Assembly: GCA_951828515.1 (NCBI GenBank)
Contig: OX639992.1
Span: forward strand, 4,628,217 to 4,692,216
Direction of reading: 5' to 3'
DNA from: an uncultured Poribacteria bacterium
GTDB lineage: Bacteria > Poribacteria > WGA-4E > WGA-3G
Length of the DNA: 64,000 bases
A model generated the notes under the pieces. That model searched no databases. It was not told the origin of the DNA and saw only the letters and a list, made by a program, of their open reading frames with translations. A program made the translations under genes and the position numbers. Positions 42,557-50,675 of this stretch are shown piece after piece (positions within the stretch are counted from its first letter, which is position 1; each line of letters starts with the position of its first letter).

Positions 42557-44041
42557 CTACCTGTTCTTCTCAGCATTTGTAGAGGCAAATTTTGGGTTTC
42601 CACCTTTGACAAAAGGTGCTTCCTCGGTCTTCCCCAGAAATTTCTCAATGCCCTGTGCAATAGCAGTCGCGATTTTATGCTGATACGCCCGCGTTATGAG
42701 TTTTGGTCCTTCCGTCGGATTCGATACAAATCCGGTCTCAATGAGGATAGCAGGTACGTTTGTTCCGATCAAAACGACAAACCGTGCGTGTTTGACTCCA
42801 CGGTTGATCGCGCCTGTAGCTTGAACCAATGCTTGTTGTACGTGGCTTGCCAACCGCTTACTATCTTCGCTTTTGCTCTCCTGTATGATTCCCTTCAGTA
42901 GGGCTTCCAGTTCTTGAATACTGTAGCCGGAGTCGGCATTTTCCCGCGCTGCAATATCTTCTGAGGCTTTGTCCGTACTGGTGACACTCAGATAGTAGGT
43001 TTCGATACCTTTTGCTTTACGGTTTACACTGGCGTTCGCATGAATGCTCAGAAAAAGATCCGCTTTGTGTCGCGTTGCAAACGCTGTGCGTTCTTTGAGC
43101 GGAATGTAACGATTGGTATCACGTGTCATTAGGACAGTGTAGCCCTTCTGCGTTAGTATCTCACGAAGTCTTTCAGAAATGCTGAGAACAATGGCTTTCT
43201 CTTTTAAGGTCCCCTTGCCCAATGCCCCTGGGTCTTTGCCTCCATGACCAGGGTCAATAACAATTGTTTTCGCGGTTAATCCAAATTCACGTGTCAGTGA
43301 CTCAGGAGTCAAAGGTTTTTTCGCTCCAGAGGTAATTCCTGTCGTTTCTGGAATAGGTTTTATAGGTACCGGTTGAGGCCTGGATTGTGTTTGTGCTTGA
43401 ACTACCCTTTCAGGAGGCGATACTATCGGTTTTCGTTGTATTTTAAATGGTTGAGTTTTGAGAGGTCGTAGTTCCTGAGTGGCAGCAACAACAATCCCCC
43501 GATCTGCCGAAGATTCGATAAGATTAGCATAGAGCGTCTCGGCGCGTGTGATGTAACCCTGCCTCACATATACGCGTGCCAATTCTAATTGGGCAGGGTC
43601 AGATACTTTAGAACCCGCATGACGACTCTCCACAATCTGATATTGCGTGATGGCTTGGTAATCGTCCTCAATATAGGTATAGCAACGCCCCAACCAGTAG
43701 TGGGCTCGTGCGACATACGGCGAGTTAGGATAGTTGCGAATCAGTTTCTGGAAGGCTTCAATCGCCTGGTACGGTGCTTCAGTGTCACCGGCTTTGATGC
43801 TCCAAACCCAGCTCGAAGCGATCGCATATTGGGCATCATCTGCCGTTGGACCTTGTGCATCCATATCAATAACTTCCTGGAACTCTGAAATAAGCGTACG
43901 CCATTCAGCGGCAGTCGCATGTTTTTGTCCGCTGGTATATGCGCGATGACGCAATGATGCCCCCCTATAACCGGACATGCTTACACACCCGGATGATACC
44001 ACCAAAGAGAGGATCAGCAGGCAAGAACACCATATTTTCAT
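42557..44041 (-). CDS. N-acetylmuramoyl-L-alanine amidase lipoprotein with TPR-like repeats
   Basis: 494 aa. The signal and lipobox are SCLLILSLVVSSGC (lipidated Cys19), followed by Val-Ser. Residues about 40-200 form TPR/outer-membrane-lipoprotein-type repeats (AIEAFQKLIRNYPNSPYVAR, then ARVYVRQGYITRAETLYANL). A Pro-rich linker follows, then an Amidase_3 domain (about 265-475). The zinc ligands are seen as IDPGHGGKDPG, LKEKAIVL (Glu), LFLSIHANAS and ILIETGFVSNP. It cuts the amide between MurNAc and L-Ala in peptidoglycan, probably from the inner or outer membrane. It sits directly upstream of the GHL10 gene, so both may serve envelope turnover. Confidence 0.92.
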   Translation of the reverse strand: MKIWCSCLLILSLVVSSGCVSMSGYRGASLRHRAYTSGQKHATAAEWRTLISEFQEVIDMDAQGPTADDAQYAIASSWVWSIKAGDTEAPYQAIEAFQKLIRNYPNSPYVARAHYWLGRCYTYIEDDYQAITQYQIVESRHAGSKVSDPAQLELARVYVRQGYITRAETLYANLIESSADRGIVVAATQELRPLKTQPFKIQRKPIVSPPERVVQAQTQSRPQPVPIKPIPETTGITSGAKKPLTPESLTREFGLTAKTIVIDPGHGGKDPGALGKGTLKEKAIVLSISERLREILTQKGYTVLMTRDTNRYIPLKERTAFATRHKADLFLSIHANASVNRKAKGIETYYLSVTSTDKASEDIAARENADSGYSIQELEALLKGIIQESKSEDSKRLASHVQQALVQATGAINRGVKHARFVVLIGTNVPAILIETGFVSNPTEGPKLITRAYQHKIATAIAQGIEKFLGKTEEAPFVKGGNPKFASTNAEKNR

Positions 44042-44213
44042 TATTCGTTCTCCTCTGGCACGATATTGTTCTCTATTTTTATCTCATATCCTATAAACAA
44101 AACGAAATATTCTCTGCTTTCGTTACCAAATTGCGCTATCAAGTGTAATTACTTCCGCTTTCTAAGAAAACGTATCCGACAAGAAAACTCAATGTCCCTC
44201 CCTTATTTCCCTG

Positions 44214-44242
44214 TTGACTTCCTTATCGATTCACGTTAAACT
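44214..44242 (+). promoter_or_regulatory. Sigma70-type promoter for the PhyH gene at 44285
   Basis: TTGACT (44214-44219), 17-base spacer, TAAACT (44237-44242), about 43 bases before the ATG. The SD AAGGTAAGGAGAATCG follows. Confidence 0.55.
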
Positions 44243-44284
44243 AACATCTTAAATCGATGCTAAAAAACAAGGTAAGGAGAATCG

Positions 44285-44989
44285 ATGGAACTGACACCCC
44301 AAGAAATCCAACTGTTTCGCCACAACGGTTTTATCAGATTTCCGACGCAACTCTCTAAGGACCATGTAGAGGCACTTAAAGCCACCGCACTGAAAGATAT
44401 GGAAAAAGGCGTGGAACCTGTTGCTCGACAAGACGGTAGAATTATCCGAATCTCTGCTGTTTGGCAGCGTGGTGGCATCTTTCAGGAAACGATCACTTGC
44501 GACGAAATCCTCAATCCGTTGGAATCATTATTAGGTCCGAATATAGAATTTGTGCTGAATCGGCACAATCACGTCTATCTCCGAGACGCAGGTTCAACGC
44601 ATTCTCTTGAATTGCATCGCGATGTACGCCATTGGTCTCGGACGATTGCGACTGTCTTGATTTATCTGGAGGACACAAATTTAGAAAATGGATGTACACG
44701 GGTTGTCCCTGGCTCGCACCATCTGCCTGCGTTTGCGAGTCTTGAGGACGAAACAATTCGGCGTATTGCTGCCGACCAAACGATTCCGCTACCGATGCCA
44801 GCTGGCGGTTTACTCGCTATAGATAGCATGATAATTCACTCTGCAGGGATTAATCGCACAGATAGAACACGGATGAGTATGACCCTCGGTTACCATAGTG
44901 CTGATGAACTTACGTGGGAAGACAATTCGCGAAGGGTACTTGTGCGCGGAGAGCAACCGTACCGCGGAAACGACAAACCACGTGAATAG
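44285..44989 (+). CDS. Phytanoyl-CoA dioxygenase (PhyH) family protein
   Basis: 234 aa, the shortest of the five. The start MELTPQEIQLFRHNGFIRFP is the normal family N-terminus. Fe(II) ligands are His111 and Asp113 (LELHRDVRHW), with distal His in MIIHSAGINRTDRTRMSM and the following Arg for 2-oxoglutarate. LENGCTRVVPGSHHLPAF is the ENGC/GSH block. It is cytosolic and the substrate is unknown. It is a lone gene on the plus strand between the divergent amidase gene and the tRNA locus, with its own promoter at 44214-44242 and SD GGAG. No partner genes are adjacent. Confidence 0.88.
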   Translation: MELTPQEIQLFRHNGFIRFPTQLSKDHVEALKATALKDMEKGVEPVARQDGRIIRISAVWQRGGIFQETITCDEILNPLESLLGPNIEFVLNRHNHVYLRDAGSTHSLELHRDVRHWSRTIATVLIYLEDTNLENGCTRVVPGSHHLPAFASLEDETIRRIAADQTIPLPMPAGGLLAIDSMIIHSAGINRTDRTRMSMTLGYHSADELTWEDNSRRVLVRGEQPYRGNDKPRE

Positions 44990-45105
44990 TTCTGCCGGAA
45001 TTGGGTTTATAATGAATTAAGACGCATCCGCAAAGAGGACCTGAAAACTACTTTTTTGAAAAAAGTCATTCTTTTTCGTTTTTTTCAAAAAAACACAATT
45101 TTTTC

Positions 45106-45134
45106 TTGACAAACACCAAACTCTGTGGTATACT
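45106..45134 (+). promoter_or_regulatory. Consensus sigma70 promoter for the tRNA-Val/tRNA-Asp locus
   Basis: TTGACA (45106-45111), exactly 17 bases, TATACT (45129-45134). The preceding tract is A/T-rich (runs of A and T at about 45050-45105), as in strong stable-RNA promoters with an UP element. The first tRNA starts 45 bases downstream. Confidence 0.8.
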
Positions 45135-45178
45135 TAATAATGCTATTGGAGGTCTCGATTTCGAGATTGAAAAATTCT

Positions 45179-45252
45179 GGGCGGGTAGCTCAGGTGGCTA
45201 GAGCGACAGCCTTACAAGCTGTAGGTCACAGGTTCAAGTCCTGTCCCGCCTA
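45179..45252 (+). tRNA. tRNA-Val (anticodon TAC)
   Basis: 74 nt cloverleaf. Acceptor GGGCGGG pairs with CCCGCCT (first pair G-U). The D arm is GCTC...GAGC, and the anticodon stem ACAGC/GCTGT encloses CTTACAA, giving anticodon TAC. The T arm ACAGG-TTCAAGT-CCTGT has the standard T loop. Discriminator A; the full CCA is not encoded. A TCTCGATTTCGAGA mini-hairpin (45153-45166) lies just before it. Confidence 0.93.
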
Positions 45253-45309
45253 CCTGCCGTAACCGCCTAAAAATGAAAAGTCTCTCGATTTCGAGGTTGA
45301 AAATACTAT

Positions 45310-45385
45310 GGGCTCGTGGCGCAGTTTGGTTTAGCGCGCCTGCCTGTCACGCAGGAGGTCGCGGGTTCAAGTCCCGTCGGGCCCG
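45310..45385 (+). tRNA. tRNA-Asp (anticodon GTC)
   Basis: 76 nt cloverleaf. Acceptor GGGCTCG pairs with CGGGCCC, D arm GCGC...GCGC. Anticodon stem CCTGC/GCAGG encloses CTGTCAC, anticodon GTC. T arm GCGGG-TTCAAGT-CCCGT. Discriminator G as expected for tRNA-Asp; CCA is not encoded. It follows tRNA-Val by 57 bases, and the same mini-hairpin (45284-45295) precedes it, so co-transcription and processing are likely. Confidence 0.95.
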
Positions 45386-45533
45386 TTTTTATTATGCTGA
45401 ATTAGCCACAGGTTGTATTTTGCAATACTGTGGTTTTTTCGTTACAAAACAATCTACCACATAACAGCAATTTACGAATCTCATTCTGAATATAGGTTTT
45501 AAGCAACACCGACAATAGAGGAGCGGCACTGCC

Positions 45534-46823
45534 GTGATTGATCTTAAGTTTATTCGCGAAAATATCGAAGATGTCCGCCAGATGTTAACAGATCGCCATA
45601 CGGAAGCTGACTTGGACAGGTTGGTAGAATTAGATATACGCTGGCGCGAGAATTTGACACATACGCAATCCCTTAAAGCGCACCAGAACCAAGTCTCACA
45701 ACAAATTGCTGAGCGTAAAAAGGCGAAACAGGACGCGACAGAAACTATAGCGGAGATGCGGGAACTCTCCCAAAATATCAAGGAACTTACCGCCGAAGCC
45801 AACACGACTAAAACCGAGATAGATGCCATCCTGTTGACAATCCCGAATATGCCGGAGTCAAGCACACCTGTTGGTACCAGCGAAGATGACAACATCGAAA
45901 TCAAGACGTGGGGTGAATTGCCTAACTTCGATTTTGAGTTGAAACCGCACTGGGAAATCGCTGAACAATTGGATGTTGTCGATTTTCAACGCGGTGCTAA
46001 GGTCGCAGGGAGCAACTTTGTGCTTTTCAAAGGTTTAGGGGCGCGATTGGAGCGTGCGTTAATTCAGTTTATGCTCGATTTACACACAACCCAACACGGC
46101 TATACCGAAATCTCACCGCCATTTCTCGCCAACCGTCCTACAATGACAGGGACAGGGCAACTTCCTAAATTCGAGGCAGATATGTACCGATGTGATAGGG
46201 ATGAGGAAAATCCCGACAGCGATCTGTTTCTCATTCCAACGGCTGAAGTTCCTGTGACAAACCTCTTCGCGGGTGAAATCCTCTCCGCCGAAGATTTGCC
46301 TATCTACTATACCGCTTATACCCCCTGTTTCCGACGAGAGGCGGGTGCTTACGGCAAGGATACACGCGGTTTACAACGCATTCATCAATTCGACAAGGTA
46401 GAGATGGTGAAGTTCACTACACCTGAAACCTCTTATGCGGAGCATGAATCACTCTTAGCGAACGCCGAGAGCGTTCTGCAGGCACTTGGGTTACCGTATC
46501 GCGTCGTGCAACATTGCACAGTGGAACTTGGCTTCGCCGCCGCGAAATGCTACGATATTGAGGTTTGGGCACCCGCACGGCAACGGTTTTTAGAGGTCTC
46601 CTCATGTAGCAACTTCGAGGCATTTCAAGCACGTCGGGCAAATATCCGCTTCCGCCGTGAAGCCGGTGCGAAACCGGAGTTCATTCACACGCTGAATGCG
46701 TCCGGTACAGCATTGCCACGCGTTGTTATCGCACTCTTGGAGACGTATCAGAATCCCGATGGAACAGTGCGCGTACCTGCCGTGCTACAATCGTATATGG
46801 GCGGTATAAGGCAGATTGGGTAA
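45534..46823 (+). CDS. serS: Serine--tRNA ligase
   Basis: 429 aa, normal length, starting with GTG at 45534 after the SD GAGGAGCGG. The N-terminal coiled-coil arm (about 25-100) that binds the long tRNA-Ser variable arm reads [17 protein letters not shown]. Class-II motifs are clear: motif 2 as [19 protein letters not shown], motif 3 as [20 protein letters not shown], and the catalytic TAEVPVTNL block. It charges tRNA-Ser (and tRNA-Sec if present) with serine. It lies 150 bases after the tRNA-Asp and probably shares no transcription unit with bioB, which is convergent. Confidence 0.97.
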   Translation: MIDLKFIRENIEDVRQMLTDRHTEADLDRLVELDIRWRENLTHTQSLKAHQNQVSQQIAERKKAKQDATETIAEMRELSQNIKELTAEANTTKTEIDAILLTIPNMPESSTPVGTSEDDNIEIKTWGELPNFDFELKPHWEIAEQLDVVDFQRGAKVAGSNFVLFKGLGARLERALIQFMLDLHTTQHGYTEISPPFLANRPTMTGTGQLPKFEADMYRCDRDEENPDSDLFLIPTAEVPVTNLFAGEILSAEDLPIYYTAYTPCFRREAGAYGKDTRGLQRIHQFDKVEMVKFTTPETSYAEHESLLANAESVLQALGLPYRVVQHCTVELGFAAAKCYDIEVWAPARQRFLEVSSCSNFEAFQARRANIRFRREAGAKPEFIHTLNASGTALPRVVIALLETYQNPDGTVRVPAVLQSYMGGIRQIG

Positions 46824-46889
46824 AGTTGGGAAAATTCCTATCTGACTGTGGGATAAATGGCTCATCCGATCCTGTGTCCGATTGCCCAA

Positions 46890-47993
46890 TTAAGCATCGG
46901 ATTCCATGCGCGGGCGAAGGACTTTCAACTCTTTGAGAAGCACATCTCTTCTTTCCGTTTCTTCCGCCTTGAGTTGTGCCGTATCATCACCATTTGTTTT
47001 CACCGTAAATCCGGCATCCCTGATCATCTCAAGCGTGCGAGATGCTGTCGAGCCTTTGGCGTTTAGGTAGCCGTCTATAAACATCGAATTTGCTGGATAG
47101 AGTGCCATCACTTCCATGCTCCGTAAATGATGTTCCCTGCCCGCGGCTATTCGTATCTCTGCTCTCGGATTCAGGAATCGGTAAAGACATAGCACACGCA
47201 GACAATAATCTGGGGTTAAAGTAGTAGGCACACTCCGCTGTGCCGGAACAGATTCCGATAATTGCGTGCCAGATATCGGCAAGAAAAAGTTTACCGGTAG
47301 TGAGGCTACCTCAAGTTGTCGAAGTTCTTTCGCCACCTTAATCAAGTCATTCGTCCCTTCACCCATCCCGACGATCACCCCAGAACAGCAGGCAAGTCCA
47401 ACTGTCTGCGCCGCTTGCAATGTATCCATCCTATCCTGATAGCTATGCGTGCTACATATCTGTGGATAATGTGCTTCGGAAGTATTCAGGTTATGGTTCA
47501 ATCTGTCCAATCCGGCTTCTTTCAAGATACCAGCAGATTCTATATCAATCAATCCAGCGGAGAGACACACTTCGATCGGGTAGTCCGCTTTTACAGTTCT
47601 GATGAGTTTTGCAAGGTGAGCAACTCGTTTTGGTGAGGGACCGCGTCCACTCATTACAATGCAGTAGCGATACGCACCGGATTTATGTGCGCGCTCAGCC
47701 TCTGCCAGAATCTCGGCATCGGGTTTTAAAGGGTAGTCTTCGATGTCTGTTGTTGCGGAACTCGCTTGCGCGCAATAGTGGCAATCCTCTGGACAGTAGC
47801 CGTTCTGGGCATTGTTGAGAATATGTAGTTGTACCTCATTCTGGAAGTAGGTCTTGCGAACCTTATACGCTGCATCCAGAAGTGGAAGTAATTCTATTTC
47901 CGACGCAGTTAGGAGTCTCTCACAGGTAGCATCAGAAAGAAGCTCGCCGTTGAGGCTAATGGTTGTTAATTCTTGATAAAATGTTGTTTCCAT
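46890..47993 (-). CDS. bioB: Biotin synthase (radical SAM)
   Basis: 367 aa. The radical SAM [4Fe-4S] motif is YCPEDCHYCAQAS (CxxxCxxC), as in BioB. The core includes YRYCIVMSGRGPSPKRV, the BioB-type second-cluster Cys residues CLSAGLIDIES and GLACCSGVIVGMGEG, and Arg in EIRIAAGREHHLR. It inserts sulfur into dethiobiotin to make biotin, which AccB (left edge of this window) uses as cofactor. Slightly longer than usual at both ends. A copy of the leader repeat (L5), ending in GCAAGG as SD, lies just before its ATG at 47993. No other bio genes are adjacent. Confidence 0.95.
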   Translation of the reverse strand: METTFYQELTTISLNGELLSDATCERLLTASEIELLPLLDAAYKVRKTYFQNEVQLHILNNAQNGYCPEDCHYCAQASSATTDIEDYPLKPDAEILAEAERAHKSGAYRYCIVMSGRGPSPKRVAHLAKLIRTVKADYPIEVCLSAGLIDIESAGILKEAGLDRLNHNLNTSEAHYPQICSTHSYQDRMDTLQAAQTVGLACCSGVIVGMGEGTNDLIKVAKELRQLEVASLPVNFFLPISGTQLSESVPAQRSVPTTLTPDYCLRVLCLYRFLNPRAEIRIAAGREHHLRSMEVMALYPANSMFIDGYLNAKGSTASRTLEMIRDAGFTVKTNGDDTAQLKAEETERRDVLLKELKVLRPRMESDA

Positions 47994-48086
47994 TTTTTAA
48001 TTATACCTTGCGGAGAAATGAAGTGCTTCTAAACTATCAAGTGGGTTCCTGAAATCCGCCTGCGCCGTTGTTGCAGGCTACGGTTT
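47994..48086 (-). promoter_or_regulatory. Leader repeat copy L5, upstream of bioB
   Basis: On the minus strand AACCGTAGCCTGCAACAACG, then GCGCAGGCGGATTTCAGG (arms GCCTGC...GCAGGC, loop AACAACGGC), and finally TTTCTCCGCAAGGTATAATT followed by A's and the ATG. It belongs to the family seen at 16584, 16747, 17716 and 20374. Confidence 0.65.
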
Positions 48087-48198
48087 CGTTGGAACTGCGT
48101 TAACTTAACAGTTATGCTACCAAGCCCGCTATTACGGAGAACCCACGGCGTGTGCCTGCTACTTTTAACCGAACTCAGGTTTTACGCCTTGTGTCTGC

Positions 48199-49017
48199 CT
48201 AAGAAATATCCCAAGCGATATCGGTTGCGTTGAAGACGGGACCTTCGGTACAAACACGTTGGTATTCAACGCAATTCGCGTCTATTCGGACGGGACAGAC
48301 ACAGCCGAGACATACTCCCATCGCACACCCCATCCGATTCTCCATAGCAATTTGGGCAGACACCTCAAAGTCAGCGGCAATTTTTGTAACAGCCGCGAGC
48401 ATCCCATGAGGCCCACATGCATAAATCGTCGGACGCTGCCATTTGGTTTCACTCAGTAAACCCGCGAGGACATCAGTTACATACCCATGATGCCCGATGC
48501 TCCCATCGTCTGTAGCGATACGGACTGCAACACCGATAGATTCTAAATCTGATACACTCAAGAGTCGGGTGCGATGCTGGGCACCAACCAATCCGAACGT
48601 CTGTATATCGTTTTCGCGTAAGGCAGCAGCCAGTAACATGAGCGATGCAATACCGGCACCCCCACCGACAAGAATGGCTGGCTCCGGTTTTGTAGTAAGA
48701 TTAAACGTATTGCCGAGCGGTCCCAAGACCTGTAAAGACGCGCCTGTCGGCATCTTCGACAATCGTTTTGTCCCTTCGCCGATGATCTGATAGAGCATCG
48801 TTATCTCGTGCCCATCCACCGTGTAGATAGTGAAAGGACGGCGGAGTAACATTCCCGTATCCTGTGAAACCATGACGTGAACAAACTGCCCTGGACGCGC
48901 GTGCTGAGCGATCTCAGCACATTCACAACGCAACAAATAATGCGCTTCCGCTACCTCTTCGTTAGAGAGAATAGTGGTTCGGGTGTCGTAGGTGTTCAGT
49001 GAACAGGTACTTGGCAT
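48199..49017 (-). CDS. pyrK: Dihydroorotate dehydrogenase electron-transfer subunit (PyrK-like)
   Basis: 272 aa from the ATG at 49017 (MPSTCSLNTYD); the frame is open to 49098, but the extra residues look unlike the family. FAD/NAD-binding blocks are LLRRPFTIYTVDG and VGGGAGIASLMLLAAAL with CGPHGMLAAV. The C-terminal [2Fe-2S] cluster is CAMGVCLGCVCPVR plus a later Cys (QRVC). It passes electrons from PyrD type 1B to NAD+ in pyrimidine synthesis. pyrD is not in the window, so a related FAD/NAD oxidoreductase role cannot be excluded. It is transcribed on the minus strand, upstream of bioB with a gap of about 200 bases. Confidence 0.85.
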   Translation of the reverse strand: MPSTCSLNTYDTRTTILSNEEVAEAHYLLRCECAEIAQHARPGQFVHVMVSQDTGMLLRRPFTIYTVDGHEITMLYQIIGEGTKRLSKMPTGASLQVLGPLGNTFNLTTKPEPAILVGGGAGIASLMLLAAALRENDIQTFGLVGAQHRTRLLSVSDLESIGVAVRIATDDGSIGHHGYVTDVLAGLLSETKWQRPTIYACGPHGMLAAVTKIAADFEVSAQIAMENRMGCAMGVCLGCVCPVRIDANCVEYQRVCTEGPVFNATDIAWDIS

Positions 49018-49258
49018 AGCATATATGTTACCATGAAAAATTTGATATAACAAGAGCATTCTTCCAGCATATTGAGTTCGTGTGAAAAAATAGAACATAC
49101 TTTTCGGCTATCCTTTTAAGGTATAGGTGTCTCTATCTCCACAGGAAAGCGCAAGGTTCTATTTCATACTTCCAAACCGAACGGTCTTGGCAATAAAGAA
49201 TTCGTTTGTAATTTTTGGGAATTATGTTATCATTACGCGCAAAGGAGAGCAGTAGATA

Positions 49259-50203
49259 GTGAAAAATATATTGAAGTTCGACAGCGATCGGCGTTTCAAA
49301 ATCGTGCAATTTACTGATATTCATTGGCAAAACGGTGAAGAACCCGATCAGCAATCGGCGGACCTGATGGTACAAGTCGCAAAAGCTGAATCTCCGGATT
49401 TAATTGTACTGACAGGCGATATTTTATCAGGTGGGGGGTGCAACGATGCCGCTGATTCCCTCCGAGAAATTGTTAAAATTGTAGAAGGATGTGGTGCCCC
49501 ATGGGCGGCGGTTTTCGGCAATCACGATGACGAAGGAAATGCCGATCGCAACGCGTTGATGGCAGTTATGCAAGAGGGAGCGTTATCTCTCGCGGAGCCA
49601 GGACCGACAGATATACCCGGGGTCGGAAATTACGTTTTACCCATCCAAAGTTTTCAGGAGAATGTATCCGCAGCACTCCTCTATTTTATCGATTCCGGCA
49701 GTTACTCGCAAACAAATATTGATGGCTATGATTGGATTAAACGTGAGCAAATTGTCTGGTATCTGCAAGAATCGGCAAAGTTTACCGCTGAAGCGGGACA
49801 GCCACTTCCAGCACTCGCCTTTTTCCACATCCCTATTCCCGAATATGACGAGGTATGGGACTTTCATACCTGCTATGGGGTAAAATACGAGAACGTTTGC
49901 GCGCCTCGGCTTAATACCGGTTTCTTCGCTGCGATGCACGAAGCCGGTGATGTCATGGGAACGTTTGTCGGACACGAACATATTAACGATTTCTGGGGTG
50001 ATTTGCACGGGATTCGCCTGTGTTACGGACGCGCTTCCGGCTACAATACTTACGGTAGAGAGGGGTTCCCCCGCGGCGCACGTGTTATAGCGTTACAGGA
50101 AGGTGAACGTCAATTTGAGACATGGCTTCATTTGGATGACGGGACAATAGTCCGAGAGCAACCAGAACATACACCGCTTCAACGAACTTTTACCGAAGGT
50201 TAA
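49259..50203 (+). CDS. Metallophosphoesterase (calcineurin-like)
   Basis: 314 aa, from GTG at 49259 after SD AAAGGAGAGCAG. The two-metal centre is fully visible: VQFTDIHWQNGE (D-x-H), LIVLTGDILSGGG (GD), AVFGNHDDEG (GNHD), AFFHIPIPEYD (H) and GTFVGHEHINDF (GHEH). It belongs to the group with DCR2/purple-acid-phosphatase-like members acting on phospho-mono- or diesters. There is no signal peptide, so it is cytosolic. Substrate unknown. A STAS gene follows 64 bases downstream on the same strand and may be co-transcribed. Confidence 0.9.
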   Translation: MKNILKFDSDRRFKIVQFTDIHWQNGEEPDQQSADLMVQVAKAESPDLIVLTGDILSGGGCNDAADSLREIVKIVEGCGAPWAAVFGNHDDEGNADRNALMAVMQEGALSLAEPGPTDIPGVGNYVLPIQSFQENVSAALLYFIDSGSYSQTNIDGYDWIKREQIVWYLQESAKFTAEAGQPLPALAFFHIPIPEYDEVWDFHTCYGVKYENVCAPRLNTGFFAAMHEAGDVMGTFVGHEHINDFWGDLHGIRLCYGRASGYNTYGREGFPRGARVIALQEGERQFETWLHLDDGTIVREQPEHTPLQRTFTEG

Positions 50204-50267
50204 CGAACCCTACTGCAACTAATAATACGGTTTAACAAATTAAGGACTGATCTTACAGGAGGAAATT

Positions 50268-50612
50268 GTGAGGGCAAATTCTCAAATCTCTATTCGACAC
50301 GAAGGAAAGATTGCTATATTTGACATTACGGGGTATCTCACCGATGCTTCCGAATCTATGTTGAGTGAGGCGTACGCCACCACTGACGTTCAGGATGCAG
50401 AAAAGGTTCTACTTAATTTTGAGCGGCGCAGTTTCATTACAAGTAGTGGGTTCGGTGAGATCATTAGATTGCTTTGGAAGATGCGAGAAAAGGGACAGGT
50501 GCTGCGAGTCGCACACCCGTCCACACAAGTCCGAAATATCTTCAACACTATCGGACTGACGCAGAGTATAGGGGTCTTTGAATCCGAAGCAGACGCATTA
50601 GAGGACTTCTGA
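50268..50612 (+). CDS. STAS-domain anti-sigma-factor antagonist (second copy)
   Basis: 114 aa, the same length as the STAS protein at 10618. A single STAS domain with phospho-acceptor loop SFITSSGFGEIIRLL, where the first or second Ser fits the conserved site. The start GTG at 50268 follows SD CAGGAGGAAATT, a very strong site. It is not accompanied by a kinase or phosphatase here, so it may use the RsbW-like kinase at 11165 or one outside the window. It follows the metallophosphoesterase gene with a 64-base gap. Sequence similarity to the first copy is moderate, mainly in the C-terminal half (RNIFNTIGLTQSIGVF vs RTFRMMALAKYAGIF). Confidence 0.88.
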   Translation: MRANSQISIRHEGKIAIFDITGYLTDASESMLSEAYATTDVQDAEKVLLNFERRSFITSSGFGEIIRLLWKMREKGQVLRVAHPSTQVRNIFNTIGLTQSIGVFESEADALEDF

Positions 50613-50675
50613 TGTGTTGTTCATCCTTTGACCCATTGGCTGGAAATACACAAATTATATCCTGATAGTACAATT

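Noticed and set aside
42460-42660. Longer GHL10 N-terminus starting at 42660
   Set aside because: It would overlap the upstream amidase gene and place 70 non-signal residues before the signal peptide; the leader-motif spacing also supports 42459.
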